64,000 bases of DNA from Pycnopodia helianthoides. Lineage: Eukaryota > Echinodermata > Asteroidea > Forcipulatida > Asteriidae. A program made the translations under genes and the position numbers. Numbering within the stretch: the stretch's first letter is position 1; every line of letters begins with the position of its first letter. Shown here one piece after another: positions 11,301 to 20,849 of the stretch. The stretch spans positions 11,396,744 through 11,460,743 of the forward strand of contig CM063252.1 of the NCBI GenBank assembly GCA_032158295.1, given 5' to 3'. Under the pieces are notes generated by a model, which was not told where the DNA came from, searched no databases, and was given only the letters and a program-made list of their open reading frames with translations.

Positions 11301-14300
11301 TGTGGTTTGGTACCTCGATCCATCTTGGTCAGACGCAGATGCCCTCCACCACTTAACAGAAGTACGAGCATAGCCATCGTTGGTTAAGCCGAACACACCT
11401 TGGGGGCAGCTCACTGTAGGACCTTAAGTATTGGCATGGAGTATGAAATATATAAGATTTCGATCTTGTCAATATTATTCCCTACAATATTATAGCCTTC
11501 ATCAGCGATGTCTTAAAAACTGATATTGAGATGGATTTTTTTTTTCAAAAGGTTTTGTGATCCAACGTGGTAATAATGATTTGTTTTAAATTGCCGGAAT
11601 CTGTTTAATCTGCATTCATAGATACCTGCGACAGTTTATCCATTCTGATTGGACGAGAGGACATCACGTGGGGGTGTTTAAACGGACGGTATAACACCGG
11701 CTAGAAGTGTTTAAACATGGCCTGGCAACGTTTTGTCAAAGAGGGCGCTATCACGTTTGCGCTGAGCGCGCAAATTTGGTAAGCCGCATAGTTTATCTCG
11801 CGCAAGTTGGAAACTTGCGTGCGATAGCTTGAAACTTAAGCGCGCAAGTTCGAAAATTGCGCGACGCGGTTTTTCTACACGCATAGAAATTCAACGCCGA
11901 GTCGAGGTGAGCTAAGGCTAAACTGTCAGATTTGTTCTCAACTTTTACAGGGTTTTTGGATATTTTTAGGAGAAAGGTATTCATGAATGGGAATCAAAGT
12001 GTGTTAAATCGGTTTTAAACTAGTGTTTAAACCCGCCGAGGCCTGGTTCTTGATAATATCACCTCAACTTCGTCTCGGTGATATTATCAAGAACCAGGCC
12101 TCGGCGGGTTTAAACCACTAGTTTAAAACCTCTTCACCACACATTGATTCCCTTATTCATAAATACCTCGGAGAGTTTATCCAATCTGATTGGTGGAGAG
12201 CGTGTCACGTGGCCGGTTATAAATGGATGATAATGCACGGCTAGAAGTGTTTAAACACACCTGTGGCGCGCAAAGTTATACGCAGGCGCTAATTTACGCG
12301 AAACGCAATCAACACATACTAGTATTCAATATAAAAACATGTTAGTGTTATGACGCGCGCGTACGCACAGCTGTTGAGCGTGGCATGTATATCCTTCGCG
12401 AAACAGGGCTCGAGGACGTGACAGGAAATGAAAGTTTACAGAAAAGTTGAGATTTTCAAACAAAATTACGCTTTTTAACAAAAAGGGCATTTATGAATGG
12501 GAATAAAAGAGTAGTGACTTGGTCTTAAAGGTATTGTACACTTTTGGTAACAGCTCAAAATCAGTGTCCATATTTTGTGTGATTAAACATATGCACGAAG
12601 AAACAAACCTGTGAAAGTTTGAGCTCAATTGGTCTTCAAGGTCACGAGAAAATAGTGTAAAGAGACCTTATGTTTTTTCTGTTTTTTCAAATTATCGCGC
12701 GCGATAATTACTATTGTTTTACTCGTTTCTCAGAAACGATAGCATTTTAGGCAGAAATATTTTAAGGGACCCTTTCTACCATTACTTACTTTAAATCATG
12801 CAAGTTATGTGTGAATCTGTGAACATTGTGTTTTTCGATCTTACCAATAGTGTACAGGGCCTTTAACCGGCCGTCTAAAACCGGCAGGGTCGTGGCCGTG
12901 TGATAAAGGACCGAGCCGAAGGCGAGGTCCTTTATCGCACGGCCACGGCCCTGCAAGGTTATTAGTGATCGTGAACACACACCTTGATATTCTGGAAAAC
13001 AACCAAATCTGACGTCTTATGCTCGTGACTGGCGCGATAAAAAGTGAAATTTTCACAATTTTTTTATTATCATCTTTCATTTATTTTCGTATGCCAAATA
13101 CATCCAATTCAGTTAGGTAAAAGCCCGTTGAGGGCAGCCTTGCGCATCGAATTGTTTGTTTAGGTTTATGTAATGTCTGATATTGTTTTCAAAGGATAAT
13201 CAGTAGTCCAAGGGTGTAACGCTTTGTTTCTTTCTTTTTTTCCTTTCTTTTTTATACAAAAACTTCTTGCGTGAAAATGCTCAAATTGCTTTTTTACTTG
13301 AGTCTTATATTGACAATTTTTGTAACGCCTTCTTCCAAAGCCTTTGCGGCTCAAATGTTACGTTCTGAGAACTAAGTACATGAAGCAGACAAACATAACT
13401 TTTTGTTAATATTCAATACAAAGTTTAGGATGGTAGCATTATGTAAAGGTACATGGTTCCAGAACGAACATGGGATACAACGATATCTGCAAACGTGTTT
13501 TGTTTAAAGACACTGGACACTATTGGTATATAATTGTCAAAGACCAGTCTTCCCACTTGGTGTATCTCAACATCTGGATAAAATAACAAACCTGCAAAAA
13601 CTTGAGCTCAATTGGTCGTCGAAGTTGCGAGATAACTATGAAAGAAAAAACACCGTTGTCACACGAAGTTGTGTGCTTTCAGATGGTTGATTTCAAGACC
13701 TCAAAATCTAATTCTGAGGTCTCGAAATCAAATTCGTGGAAAATTACTTCTTTCTCGAAAACTATGTCACTTCAGAGGGAGCCGTTTCTCACAATGTTTT
13801 ATACTGTCAACCTCTCCCCGTTACTCGTTACGTTACCAAGTAAGGTTTTATGCTAATAATTGTTTTGAGTAATTACCAATAGTGTCCACTGCCTTTAATT
13901 TTTGTTCGCCTGTACATCACAAACAACATTACGTACACACAGACAAAGATCTGAACAAGTTGACTTGCTTTACGCGTAAACGGTTATAAACACACCCGTT
14001 TCCTACCTGCATTCGCTGAAGTTGTGTGAGATTTTGGTGTTGAAGGTTCCGTTGAAAATGTGGTGATCTGTATAAAAATAACGTCAATCAATACTTCATA
14101 AGCCCAATCATTATACATTTTGGTTCTTCTGCGTAGAAGCTTAAACTCCCAAACAAATCTTGTCGGGATTAATTTTCAGAGTTAGACTGAGCCCCAAAGG
14201 CCTCCTGCATTGTTCACCTTGCATTGTAATTATTGGTGTAAACCATTACATATCGCTTTTTCCTAATAAAGTACGTACGTTGACTGCTATTTTGAGGGTC

Positions 14301-15131
14301 GGTTTTGTTTTAAAAACTCACTTGAAAACCACGCAACACTGGTTCGATCCATTTGTTCGATTTGTTTATCAATGACTTCCTTTTTTTACTTTCATTTCTT
14401 TGGAAATGTTTGGCTCCGGCCCTGTTGTTTTTGCTCACACAAGATCAAAACGAGACCGTTCTCGGATTGTCAAGCCACCTAGTCTGGGTGCAATACGTTG
14501 TTTATTATCATTCGACTATCGCAATTCTAATCAACTCTTTACATGCAAAAACAACATTCGGTCGACAGCGGGCGCTGTCATGGTATATTTTAATGTATAC
14601 TGTAGTGGCATGATTTGAACTTGCTTCCTGTCCAAACCAGAAGGTCAATTAAATAATGGTAGGCTAAATATGTATTGAACATTCTGATTGTTTAGTCGAT
14701 CCAGTCAATTTTGGGGGAAAGTATTTTTATAAGTTTTTCCCCCTGAAGTTTGAAGAAAGATAAATGGGGTCCTTTCGAAGATTAAAAATACTTACTACTT
14801 CAGTCACTGGTGTTTGGGTTTTTGATGTTCCTTGGTCTGTTTTGGCTTCCATCGTCGTGCCTTCAGTGAGTAGTTTGGTCTTATTTGAGCCATCTTGCTT
14901 GTAGCTGGAGTCGTTGAGCCTCTGTTGAGTGGGCCTCGGGCAAAGAATCATACACTTGATCAGAACTGGCCTTGCTTGGTCCAGGAACGAGTGACCGGTC
15001 AGTGCTTGGTGTTGGTCAGGCAGGAAAATATGCCCTTGGGACCCGGCGAGGCTGCAGCTACCCCCAGTCGCCGATGCCTCGATGAACACCCATGCGAGTA
15101 TCGCAATGGTGAACGATATCAGAGTTGTCAT
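8172..15131 (-). CDS. Gene A: secreted PAN-remnant/HYR/F5-8C protein, six exons (predicted 374 aa)
   Basis: Predicted secreted adhesive or lectin-like protein. Exons (minus strand): 15131-14796, 14067-14007, 11422-11168, 9899-9774, 9255-9068, 8330-8172; they sum to 1125 nt, which is 374 codons plus stop. Order: signal peptide (about residues 1-22, MTTLISF.IAILAWVF), a Cys-containing segment homologous to a PAN/apple domain but lacking its core, a Thr/Ser linker, an HYR domain with four Cys (CP, TTC, TVTC, GQC), and an F5/8-C domain (WIQVDFG, GLIIQGRY, FIRIYP, ending in SCY). Phases are 0,1,1,1,0. All exons are open. The ancestral E3 acceptor is destroyed; an AG 12 nt downstream keeps the frame. 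HYR domains mediate adhesion and F5/8-C domains bind glycans or lipids; the ligand here is unknown. The nearest paralogues are copies B and C. Confidence 0.8.
8735..8995. other. Conserved block inside intron 5 of gene A
   Basis: Strongly similar to intron 5 of B (29178-29465) and C (about 45620-45905), starting 'ggaaagcagggggagggttg'. It is as conserved as much of the coding sequence. In B and C it also carries a discoidin-like relic that is deleted here. It could be a regulatory element or an alternative or vestigial exon; neither is established. Confidence 0.55.
9068..9255 (-). CDS. Gene A exon 5 (F5/8-C core)
   Basis: The acceptor 'tctaacag' and donor 'AAG|GTAATT' flank 188 nt. It encodes GSWCGKKDTETWIQVDFGH, then TVDIYGLIIQGRY, the classic core of a discoidin domain. 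It enters in phase 1 and leaves in phase 0. Open in all three copies. Confidence 0.9.
9774..9899 (-). CDS. Gene A exon 4 (start of F5/8-C domain)
   Basis: The acceptor 'ttgaaccag' and donor 'CTTG|GTAAGT' flank 126 nt. It encodes VCNIDRIGMESGAIADHQIT and ANYGPALARLN, the typical first strand of a discoidin domain with its first Cys. Phase 1 in and out. The frame is intact here, unlike copy B. Confidence 0.9.
9970..10678. mobile_element. TIR element in intron 3 of gene A
   Basis: A 709-bp insert with perfect inverted ends GACTGTGCAAGTCTCGCGC and GCGCGAGACTTGCACAGTC, flanked by TA on both sides (9968-9969 and 10679-10680). It is absent from the shorter intron 3 of B and C. No coding capacity. 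The TA flank would suit a Tc1/mariner-type duplication, but the family is not determined. Confidence 0.8.
10759..11000. repeat. Tandem duplication, 2 x ~115 bp in intron 3 of gene A
   Basis: The stretch beginning 'attttggtgaagtagtaatt' occurs at 10788 and again at 10901, followed by an identical continuation to 'taattttccattgatgg'. Copies B and C have one related unit. Confidence 0.9.
11168..11422 (-). CDS. Gene A exon 3 (HYR domain), shifted acceptor
   Basis: Encodes an HYR domain: GPTVSCPQGVFGLTNDGYAR, SVKWWRASASDQDG, DDDEGRTVISGDFFKAGNTT, VTCRAHDAAGNPGQCTFLV. The donor is ACAG|GTTTGT. In B and C the exon begins 12 nt earlier (VDTE) after 'ccag'. In A that site reads 'ccatg' and the Glu codon has become TAA. 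The AG in 'acttaag' at 11424-11423 would give GPTV in the correct phase and skip the stop. This start is inferred; the polypyrimidine tract is poor. Confidence 0.75.
11615..12505. mobile_element. Composite of fold-back MITEs with TTCATNNATACCT ends
   Basis: The first element runs from TTCATAGATACCT (11615) to AGGTATTCATGAA (about 11985). It continues into a fold-back of about 95-bp arms (about 11975-12172) centred on 12075, with a related element at 12160-12500 ending 'catttatgaatg'. A second copy of most of this lies at 42998-43540. All of it is within intron 2 of gene A and is absent from the 576-bp intron 2 of B. Confidence 0.7.
12525..12866. mobile_element. MITE, TTAAAGGTATTGTACAC family, copy 1
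   Basis: A 342-bp non-coding element with inverted ends TTAAAGGTATTGTACACTTT and a matching 'gtgtacagggcctttaa'. It is collinear with 40716-41052, including the internal 'atcgcgcgcgataatt' palindrome. TTAA at both borders. Confidence 0.85.
12884..12954. repeat. 71-bp near-perfect palindrome
   Basis: Arms of about 29 bp (GCAGGGTCGTGGCCGTG... and ...CACGGCCACGGCCCTGC) flank a centre reading GAGCCGAAGGCGAG. It would form a stable hairpin or cruciform. It abuts the MITE that ends at 12866. Confidence 0.9.
13504..13898. mobile_element. MITE, TTAAAGACACTGGACAC family, copy 1
   Basis: A 395-bp element with inverted ends TTAAAGACACTGGACACTAT and 'atagtgtccactgccttta'. It has an internal hairpin around 13690-13730 ('gacctcaaaatctaa' against 'ttctgaggtctcgaaatc'). 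Copy 2 is at 37854-38257. I recall this family as abundant in sea-star genomes, from memory only. Confidence 0.85.
14007..14067 (-). CDS. Gene A exon 2 (Thr/Ser linker)
   Basis: The acceptor 'tttttatacag' and donor 'GCAG|GTAGGA' flank 61 nt encoding ITTFSTEPSTPKSHTTSANA. Its length, splice sites and phase (0 in, 1 out) are identical in the three copies, which is why such a short exon can be called. It is probably an O-glycosylated hinge. Confidence 0.85.
14796..15131 (-). CDS. Gene A exon 1 (signal peptide, eroded PAN region)
   Basis: Start ATG at 15131-15129; the upstream in-frame Met lacks conservation in copy C. A hydrophobic core (ISFTIAILAWVFIEASA) forms the signal peptide. Then follow SCSLAGS, HQALTGHSFLDQ and IKCMILCPRP, matching the first half of a PAN domain, and an acidic/Thr tail. 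The donor is GTA|GTAAGT, phase 0. Relative to copy C about 37 nt of the PAN core are missing, and smaller gaps follow. Confidence 0.85.
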
Positions 15132-15290
15132 TTTTTGGTCTTTCCACAACCAGTCTATCGCGACTCAGCAGTGGAAATGATGGAATGCTGGAGTTCACGT
15201 GTGACGTATATCGCTCAAGAGGGAAAGATAATAACATATCAGGGGAGTAGCATCTCTTGTAGTCAGTTTGTATGTGATGGATAAGCCTAT
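15132..15290 (-). promoter_or_regulatory. Conserved upstream region of gene A
   Basis: Nearly identical to 34211-34370 upstream of B, higher than the flanks. On the minus strand it carries ATATACGTCACACGTGAAC, combining a CRE-like TACGTCA half and a CACGTG E-box, and upstream GATAA words. No strong TATA box. Copy C diverges from about 50800. The transcription start is not determinable by eye. Confidence 0.45.
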
Positions 15291-15380
15291 ATCAAGACAA
15301 GTTGAGAAAACTCTTTGTTGAGTTAGCTTTGGAATTGTTTTTGACAAAACAAAAACGTTGTTTGTTCGCTGATCACCCCG

Positions 15381-15775
15381 CAGTTCATCAGACCAAGTCA
15401 AATCTCTTTTGCAAAATCTCTAAGCACCCCCCTATCAAAAGGTGGTAGAGCCTAGCCTGTACTTGTCTTATAGCATTGACTACAAGTAGTCTTTGGTCAG
15501 TAGCCAGCTAGATTACAAAACCAAGCTACATTGTTCTAAGCCAAATTGTGCTTGCTGTGTGTTCCTTTGATCGGAAACAAGTTTGAATCCATTACAGAGA
15601 CATATATTTATGGTCACAATTGGTTTGTGACCTAAATACTACTACAGTGGCAAACCAAATCGACCCTGCATGGTGTCCTATTAGCTGGTACATTATTCAG
15701 AGACAATGACTCATTTCTTTCCGGATGGTGGACTATTGCTGCTGCCGTTGTTTTGTGGTAATATTTCTTGCAAGC
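15381..15775. repeat. Upstream end of duplication unit A (paralogous to 36640-37085)
   Basis: Collinear with 36640-37085, including 'agcctgtacttgtct' and 'atagcattgactaca'. Similarity stops at about 15775 and 37085, giving the upstream breakpoint. Only a short piece ('agcctgtacttgtc') persists upstream of copy C near 51450. Confidence 0.75.
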
Positions 15776-17160
15776 ACTAATAAACAACACTGTCTTGAGA
15801 AATATGGTGACATATATATATTAGCCTAATCGCATCAAAATTTGTACAAGAGAAGGGTGGTTGAATAGGGAGTGACGTAACCAGACATGAATTTTTTTTT
15901 TTTTTTTTTTTTTTTTGTGGGGGGGGGCGCAAAGACATAGTTTGGGTGACTTTTTAATAAATTGAACTGCATTTTTATTTCTTTGAAGAACGTATGTGAA
16001 TGCCAAGTTCAAATATTAAATTTTACTTGCATAACTCATTAACAAAATTGGCTCAATGCAACTTCTAATAAACGTTATAAGACCGAAGAGTAAACCAATT
16101 ATTTTTACTCCTTATAAATCTTTTGCTCAAAATTTAGAGGAGGTGGACTGTACCACAGAACTTCGCATTTACTGTGGGGGGAATTTGGTGATAATTAGTG
16201 TCTCTGCTTCTGAAATGGTGACAAATGATTTGAAGCTTCCTGAAGGGACATGATTTAATTGCTTTTCAGTAAAGCACCCCATCCATAGATTGTCATTCAA
16301 AGTAAAGTAGGTCACGTGCACTTATACTTTGAGATTACTGAAAATATTAAATTTTGAAATTAGCCCCCAAAGTTTGTGCCCACTATCAGATAACTGTTGC
16401 AGTTTTTTTCTAAGTTCAAATGTTTAAGTTTTCTTAAACAAGAAAATAGAGTTGGCGTCATACAAGCCTCTTTTTCATTTCAGTCAAAACAGTGTGACTA
16501 TAATTTATATGGGAGAATGATTTTCCGAAAACTAATGACATTTTGTATGAAAGGAAAGAAAGAAGACAACAATTCCCGTGCTGCTTAGATGGTTTCTAGC
16601 ATGTTGTACTTTTTGTTTTTGTTTTCTGTGGGGGTTTAGGGTACCACATCAAATTTAGAAAGGCATCAAAACACATGTTGGTAAATTGGGTGAAATGTAA
16701 GAGTAGTAATGTTAAATGAGACAACTTTTGAATTCAAAATATTGATTCTGTGGTCCTTGAAGCAACTGCCAACGCGTTGTAGGTAGAGAGCAATCATACA
16801 TCAATAACTAGTGGCGATGTGTCCTTTAGAATCACTGAAGCAATCTTAGAGAATAATACAACATTTCCAAGTGTCTATAAAAAATCAGATTGCTAAAAAT
16901 AAATGAAAAAAAAAAAAAAAACATTGAGGCGAGAATTGTGTGCATCAAAGTAACAATCTCGTCTAGAATGTATACAGTGTGCCTTGCAGAGTGATATTGA
17001 TTTACAGGTAGTGGTCGATGTATATGTAGCAACAGTTATAAAGCAATTGGATGGACCAAGAGCTGTTTATTGAGAGAGTTGTGACATAGAGGGACAGTTT
17101 GCGTTGGATACGTGGTTGTTGGACGCCATTTTTGGTTCAAATGCTACGGAAGTTTGAATG
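15776..17160. other. Non-coding spacer
   Basis: No exon, splice pair or repeat of note. It holds a poly-T tract running into poly-G at 15893-15927. Short open frames are of random length. Confidence 0.5.
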
Positions 17161-17164
17161 ATAA

Positions 17165-17520
17165 GAAACTCGGAATTCAATGTTAAGGTATCTTTGAAAC
17201 TCGGAACTTAATGATAAGGTATCTTTGAAACTCGGAACTTAATGATAAGGTATCTCTGAAACTCGGAATTCAATAATAGTTTGTTTTGTTTTTTGGTGTT
17301 TTTTTTAACTCGGACCTCAATGATAAGGTAATTTTGAAACATGACATTTAATGATAAGGTATCTCTGAAACTCGGAATTTAATGATAAGTTATTTCTGGG
17401 AACTCGGATTCTAATGATAAGTTATTTCAGAAACTCGGAATTCAATAATAAGATATCTATGAAACTCTAAATTCAATGATAAGGTATCTCTGAAACTCGG
17501 ATTTCAAAGACTAAAAGGTG
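17165..17520. repeat. 31-bp satellite, about 11 units
   Basis: Degenerate units of 'gaaactcggaattcaatg' followed by 'ataaggtatctct', about 31 bp each, interrupted by a T-rich stretch near 17280. An inverted array of the same unit lies at 18240-18380. Confidence 0.9.
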
Positions 17521-17901
17521 TCCCGGAAACTCTCTCAGGCACTAAATGGGTAACGGGGGGGGGGGGGGCATGCAATTAACAGACTGTAAATACGAAAAGA
17601 TAGCAAAATCTGAAGGTTTCATCCTTCAACTTTTGAAGAGACTTTATAAAATTAGGCTTTAAAGTAGGTCCTATTTGGCTTGGGAAGTAGTGGAAGTATT
17701 CTTCAGCAAGTTGGTGTGAGAAAAAGCACATTTATAAGGGGTGTTTTCTGTGGGGGTATAAACTAGAAAAAAATTCCGAACAGCTGGAATTGAAAAGAAA
17801 AATTAAGTTTAGGCACTCGTTGACAGGATATATATTGGATATATTTCAAAAGTCTGAAATACTTTTTTTTAAATCATTTGAGTATTTTTTAATATTTAGC
17901 A

Positions 17902-18216
17902 TTAAAGGAACATTACAGAATTGGTTTTTGCTAACAAAACAGTTTAGGCAGTGTAAGCACTTTATGTAATCCACCATATACATAAACTGGCAACCTGTAG
18001 AAGTTTGAGATCGATCGGCCCTCTGGGTCACGAGAAAATAGTGAAAATCCGATTACACATTTGCATGAAATCATATAGATTTAACAAATGAATAAAACGC
18101 TCACTGAGCGATAAACTCCAATCGGAAAATTAGTTTATTCATTTCTCATCAAATACGGCATTTCAGACAGAAATATTTCAAGGGATGTTTTCTACTATCA
18201 TCAAGAATTGGTTACT
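17902..18216. mobile_element. MITE, TTAAAGGAACATTACAGAAT family, truncated
   Basis: Begins TTAAAGGAACATTACAGAAT and is collinear, in reverse orientation, with the full copies at 33051-33445 and 56716-57105. The far end is lost at about 18216. It sits between the two opposed satellite arrays. Confidence 0.8.
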
Positions 18217-18239
18217 TCGGGAAGCTTATTTAGTATGGT

Positions 18240-18380
18240 GCATTCGTACCAAGATACAGAGAAATTCCACGTTTCCTAAATACCGTATATCATTGAGTTT
18301 CGAGTTTACGAAATACATTATCATTGAATTCCGAGTTTCTTAGATACCTTGTCATTGATTTCTGGGCTCCCATAAAAATA
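18240..18380. repeat. Inverted copy of the 31-bp satellite, about 4 units
   Basis: Units read 'cattgaattccgagtttc', the reverse complement of the 17165-17520 array. The two arrays flank a truncated MITE, making a large imperfect inverted repeat. Confidence 0.75.
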
Positions 18381-19175
18381 ATATGTTTTACTGACTGAGA
18401 TGACTTATTATCTCAGTATCTGAGTAATGTGAAGGCAATTCAAGCTTCCGTAACATGCAGCACTACCCTAAGTGTAGTCTGGCACCCTGTATGTGCACAT
18501 GCATTTTATTCGCAAGAAGGCTCAACTCGCTCAATACGCAGCTCCAGGTCCACCTAATTGCTTCATATATTGCTTCGTATACATGGTTCTGTTTAAGTTT
18601 GTAGGCGTTTTCTGATTTTGATTTGTCGAAGAAGATGTCAAGTTCCATTTTGTCCATTGCACGCTAAAACATGATACACGTATATATTATAGGTACGATG
18701 TAAAACATCACTAGATTAAACATGGGTTTTTCAAAATGCAGTAACCTTTCTGCTTTCCCCTGTTGAAATTCTGCCACCGAACTGAGGCTGGCAGAGAAAG
18801 TAGTCTGGTGCCCTTTTGTTGTCAAAGATGGTATTTATGAATGCGATGGAAACAATAAAGAATGTGGCTACTTGATTGTTGTCTTTGATTACTTGGATTA
18901 ATGACAGGCAAGCATTTTTATATCAATCAAGTGCCGACAAAACAATTGTGTTTTGTTGTTGGTTCTACATTTTGGGACAAAATAAATATGGGTAAAGAAA
19001 ATAAATAGATATAGATAAACATCAAATCAACTAAATATCTCGCCCAATAAATAAATGTGTGAATAAAACATAATTATTTTGTGTGTGTTAGGTTTTGGCA
19101 TTTTGATCATCAATTACCTTGATATATAATAAAATGCTTTTTGAACGTTGAGTGTTGAGTTTAACGTTCAGGAAT
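18381..19175. other. Non-coding spacer
   Basis: No exon or defined element recognised. AT-rich towards 19130. Confidence 0.45.
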
Positions 19176-19179
19176 ATGA

Positions 19180-20520
19180 ACTTTACCGCATTATAAAAAC
19201 AAGACTAAGACCACTCGCTACACGTAGAGTGGTTGACGCAGCTTGTTGACCAATAACAACAATTAGGCGTATTCTAGCCGCAACTCCAAGGGCAGTCAGG
19301 TCTTTTTATTCAATTATCTGTCCATACAGCCGTTAAAAGTAAATTTGATTAAAATCTTGGTAGCTGCTGTGTTTCCAGGACAACAACACGCGGTGAAATC
19401 AACAAACACGTCGATACTGGACTTTCTGGGCTAAACGTAGACTGTATTATATATTGATAGCGCGTACCGTCTTATATGCATGATGTTTTGTTTTAGTTAT
19501 TCTTTCAATGAGTTAACACAGTAAGCTGTAAAATAAATTAATATTTGCTGTAAATATTACTGTGGTCGCGTAATCAAGGCTGCAGTGGAAACTTTTTGCA
19601 CCCGTTTGGGCATAATCTGGGTACCGAAATGAAATAAATAAATAACTAAATCAATCTTTAAAAGTAAACCAAGTGCAACTGCGAGAGCAAAGTATTTGAC
19701 AATTATATGATCACATCATTGATTGTTATAAACAAAAATGCTTTTAATGAAACATTGAGGGTGTTTTTTTGTTTAAATATATTTACTTTAGACGTACAGG
19801 AATATAAATTTTCCACACTTTAAAAGCCATATTAAGAACACTCGCTACACGTAGAGTGGTAGACACAGCTTGTTGGCCAATAATAATAATTAGGCCTATT
19901 ATAGCCGCAACTCCAAGGGCAGACAGGCCTTTTCTTGCTCTAATATGTCTGTCACCCGTAAAAAGAGAATTTGATTAAACTCTTGGTAGCTGTTGTGCTT
20001 ATAGGACAACAAAATGCAGTGAAATCAAAAACACATCGATATTGGACTTTCTTGGTGAAACGTAAACTGTCGTATTTCTGCGTTGATGGCGTGGATTAAT
20101 GACGAGCAATCTTAATTGTTAATCAAGATGTCATCATTTATTCTGTTGTTTTGTTTTAGTTTTGGGGGGGATGAGTTAACACTGTCAGCTGTAAAATTTA
20201 CATGCAGTAAATATTGCTGTCGTCGTTTATGCAAGCTGCAATGGGAACTGTTTGTAGCTAGAGTGGTTGGCCGTAATATGTTTACAGAAATGAAACACAT
20301 AAATATTGTGTGCTAATTTAATGATCACATAATTGACTAAAACTTGCTCCTGGACACAATTAGCGTCCTTCCATACACTTGTGAAAAATGAAATAAATGG
20401 TATGTCTTGGTAGCTGTTATGTTTCCATATGGCAGCAACATGTGGTGAAATGACCAATACATGGATACTTGACGGTCTCCAGCACAATGTTTACAATGAC
20501 CGTACAGTTTATTAGCATAG
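19180..20520. repeat. Three copies of a ~250-bp dispersed repeat
   Basis: Copies at about 19180-19450, 19800-20070 and (partial) 20225-20520 share 'cgctacacgtagagtggt', 'cagcttgttg' and 'tcttggtagctg'. More diverged copies lie at about 39985-40215, 41665-41950 and 55265-55470. A linked 3' piece ends in GAAATGAAATAAATAAATAA (19627), resembling the simple-repeat tail of a SINE or LINE. The class is not determined. Confidence 0.65.
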
Positions 20521-20849
20521 ACATTTTTCGTGGGATTGCTAAAATTATTATGAACAATCCGTAGAAAAATATGGTGAAATATTGCTTAGAACGCTATATT
20601 TCGAATTATTCCGTACTGCAAGACCAAAGATTATAGAGTTCAGAGTGCCGACGGCACAGGAAAGGGAACCGGAGTTCTAACTCCCGTAAAAGCTCACGAG
20701 ACCATAAATCAAAATACTGGAAACTTCCAATAAAATAATTCCAGGGTTCTTGTGTTCATGAGGAAATTTAGTTTTTATATTTTACAGGCGTAAGGAACTC
20801 ACATTGTAACGTGGTGTACATACAAGTGGTTTCAACAGTTGCCTTATAA

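Noticed and set aside
11089..11373. 94-aa plus-strand open frame
   Set aside because: Antisense shadow of the HYR exon of gene A; the same shadow appears opposite the HYR exons of B and C.
14270..14365. Possible tRNA because of a GGTTCGATCC box
   Set aside because: No A box or cloverleaf could be formed at the right distance.
14895..15284. 129-aa plus-strand open frame
   Set aside because: Antisense shadow of gene A exon 1 and its conserved upstream region.
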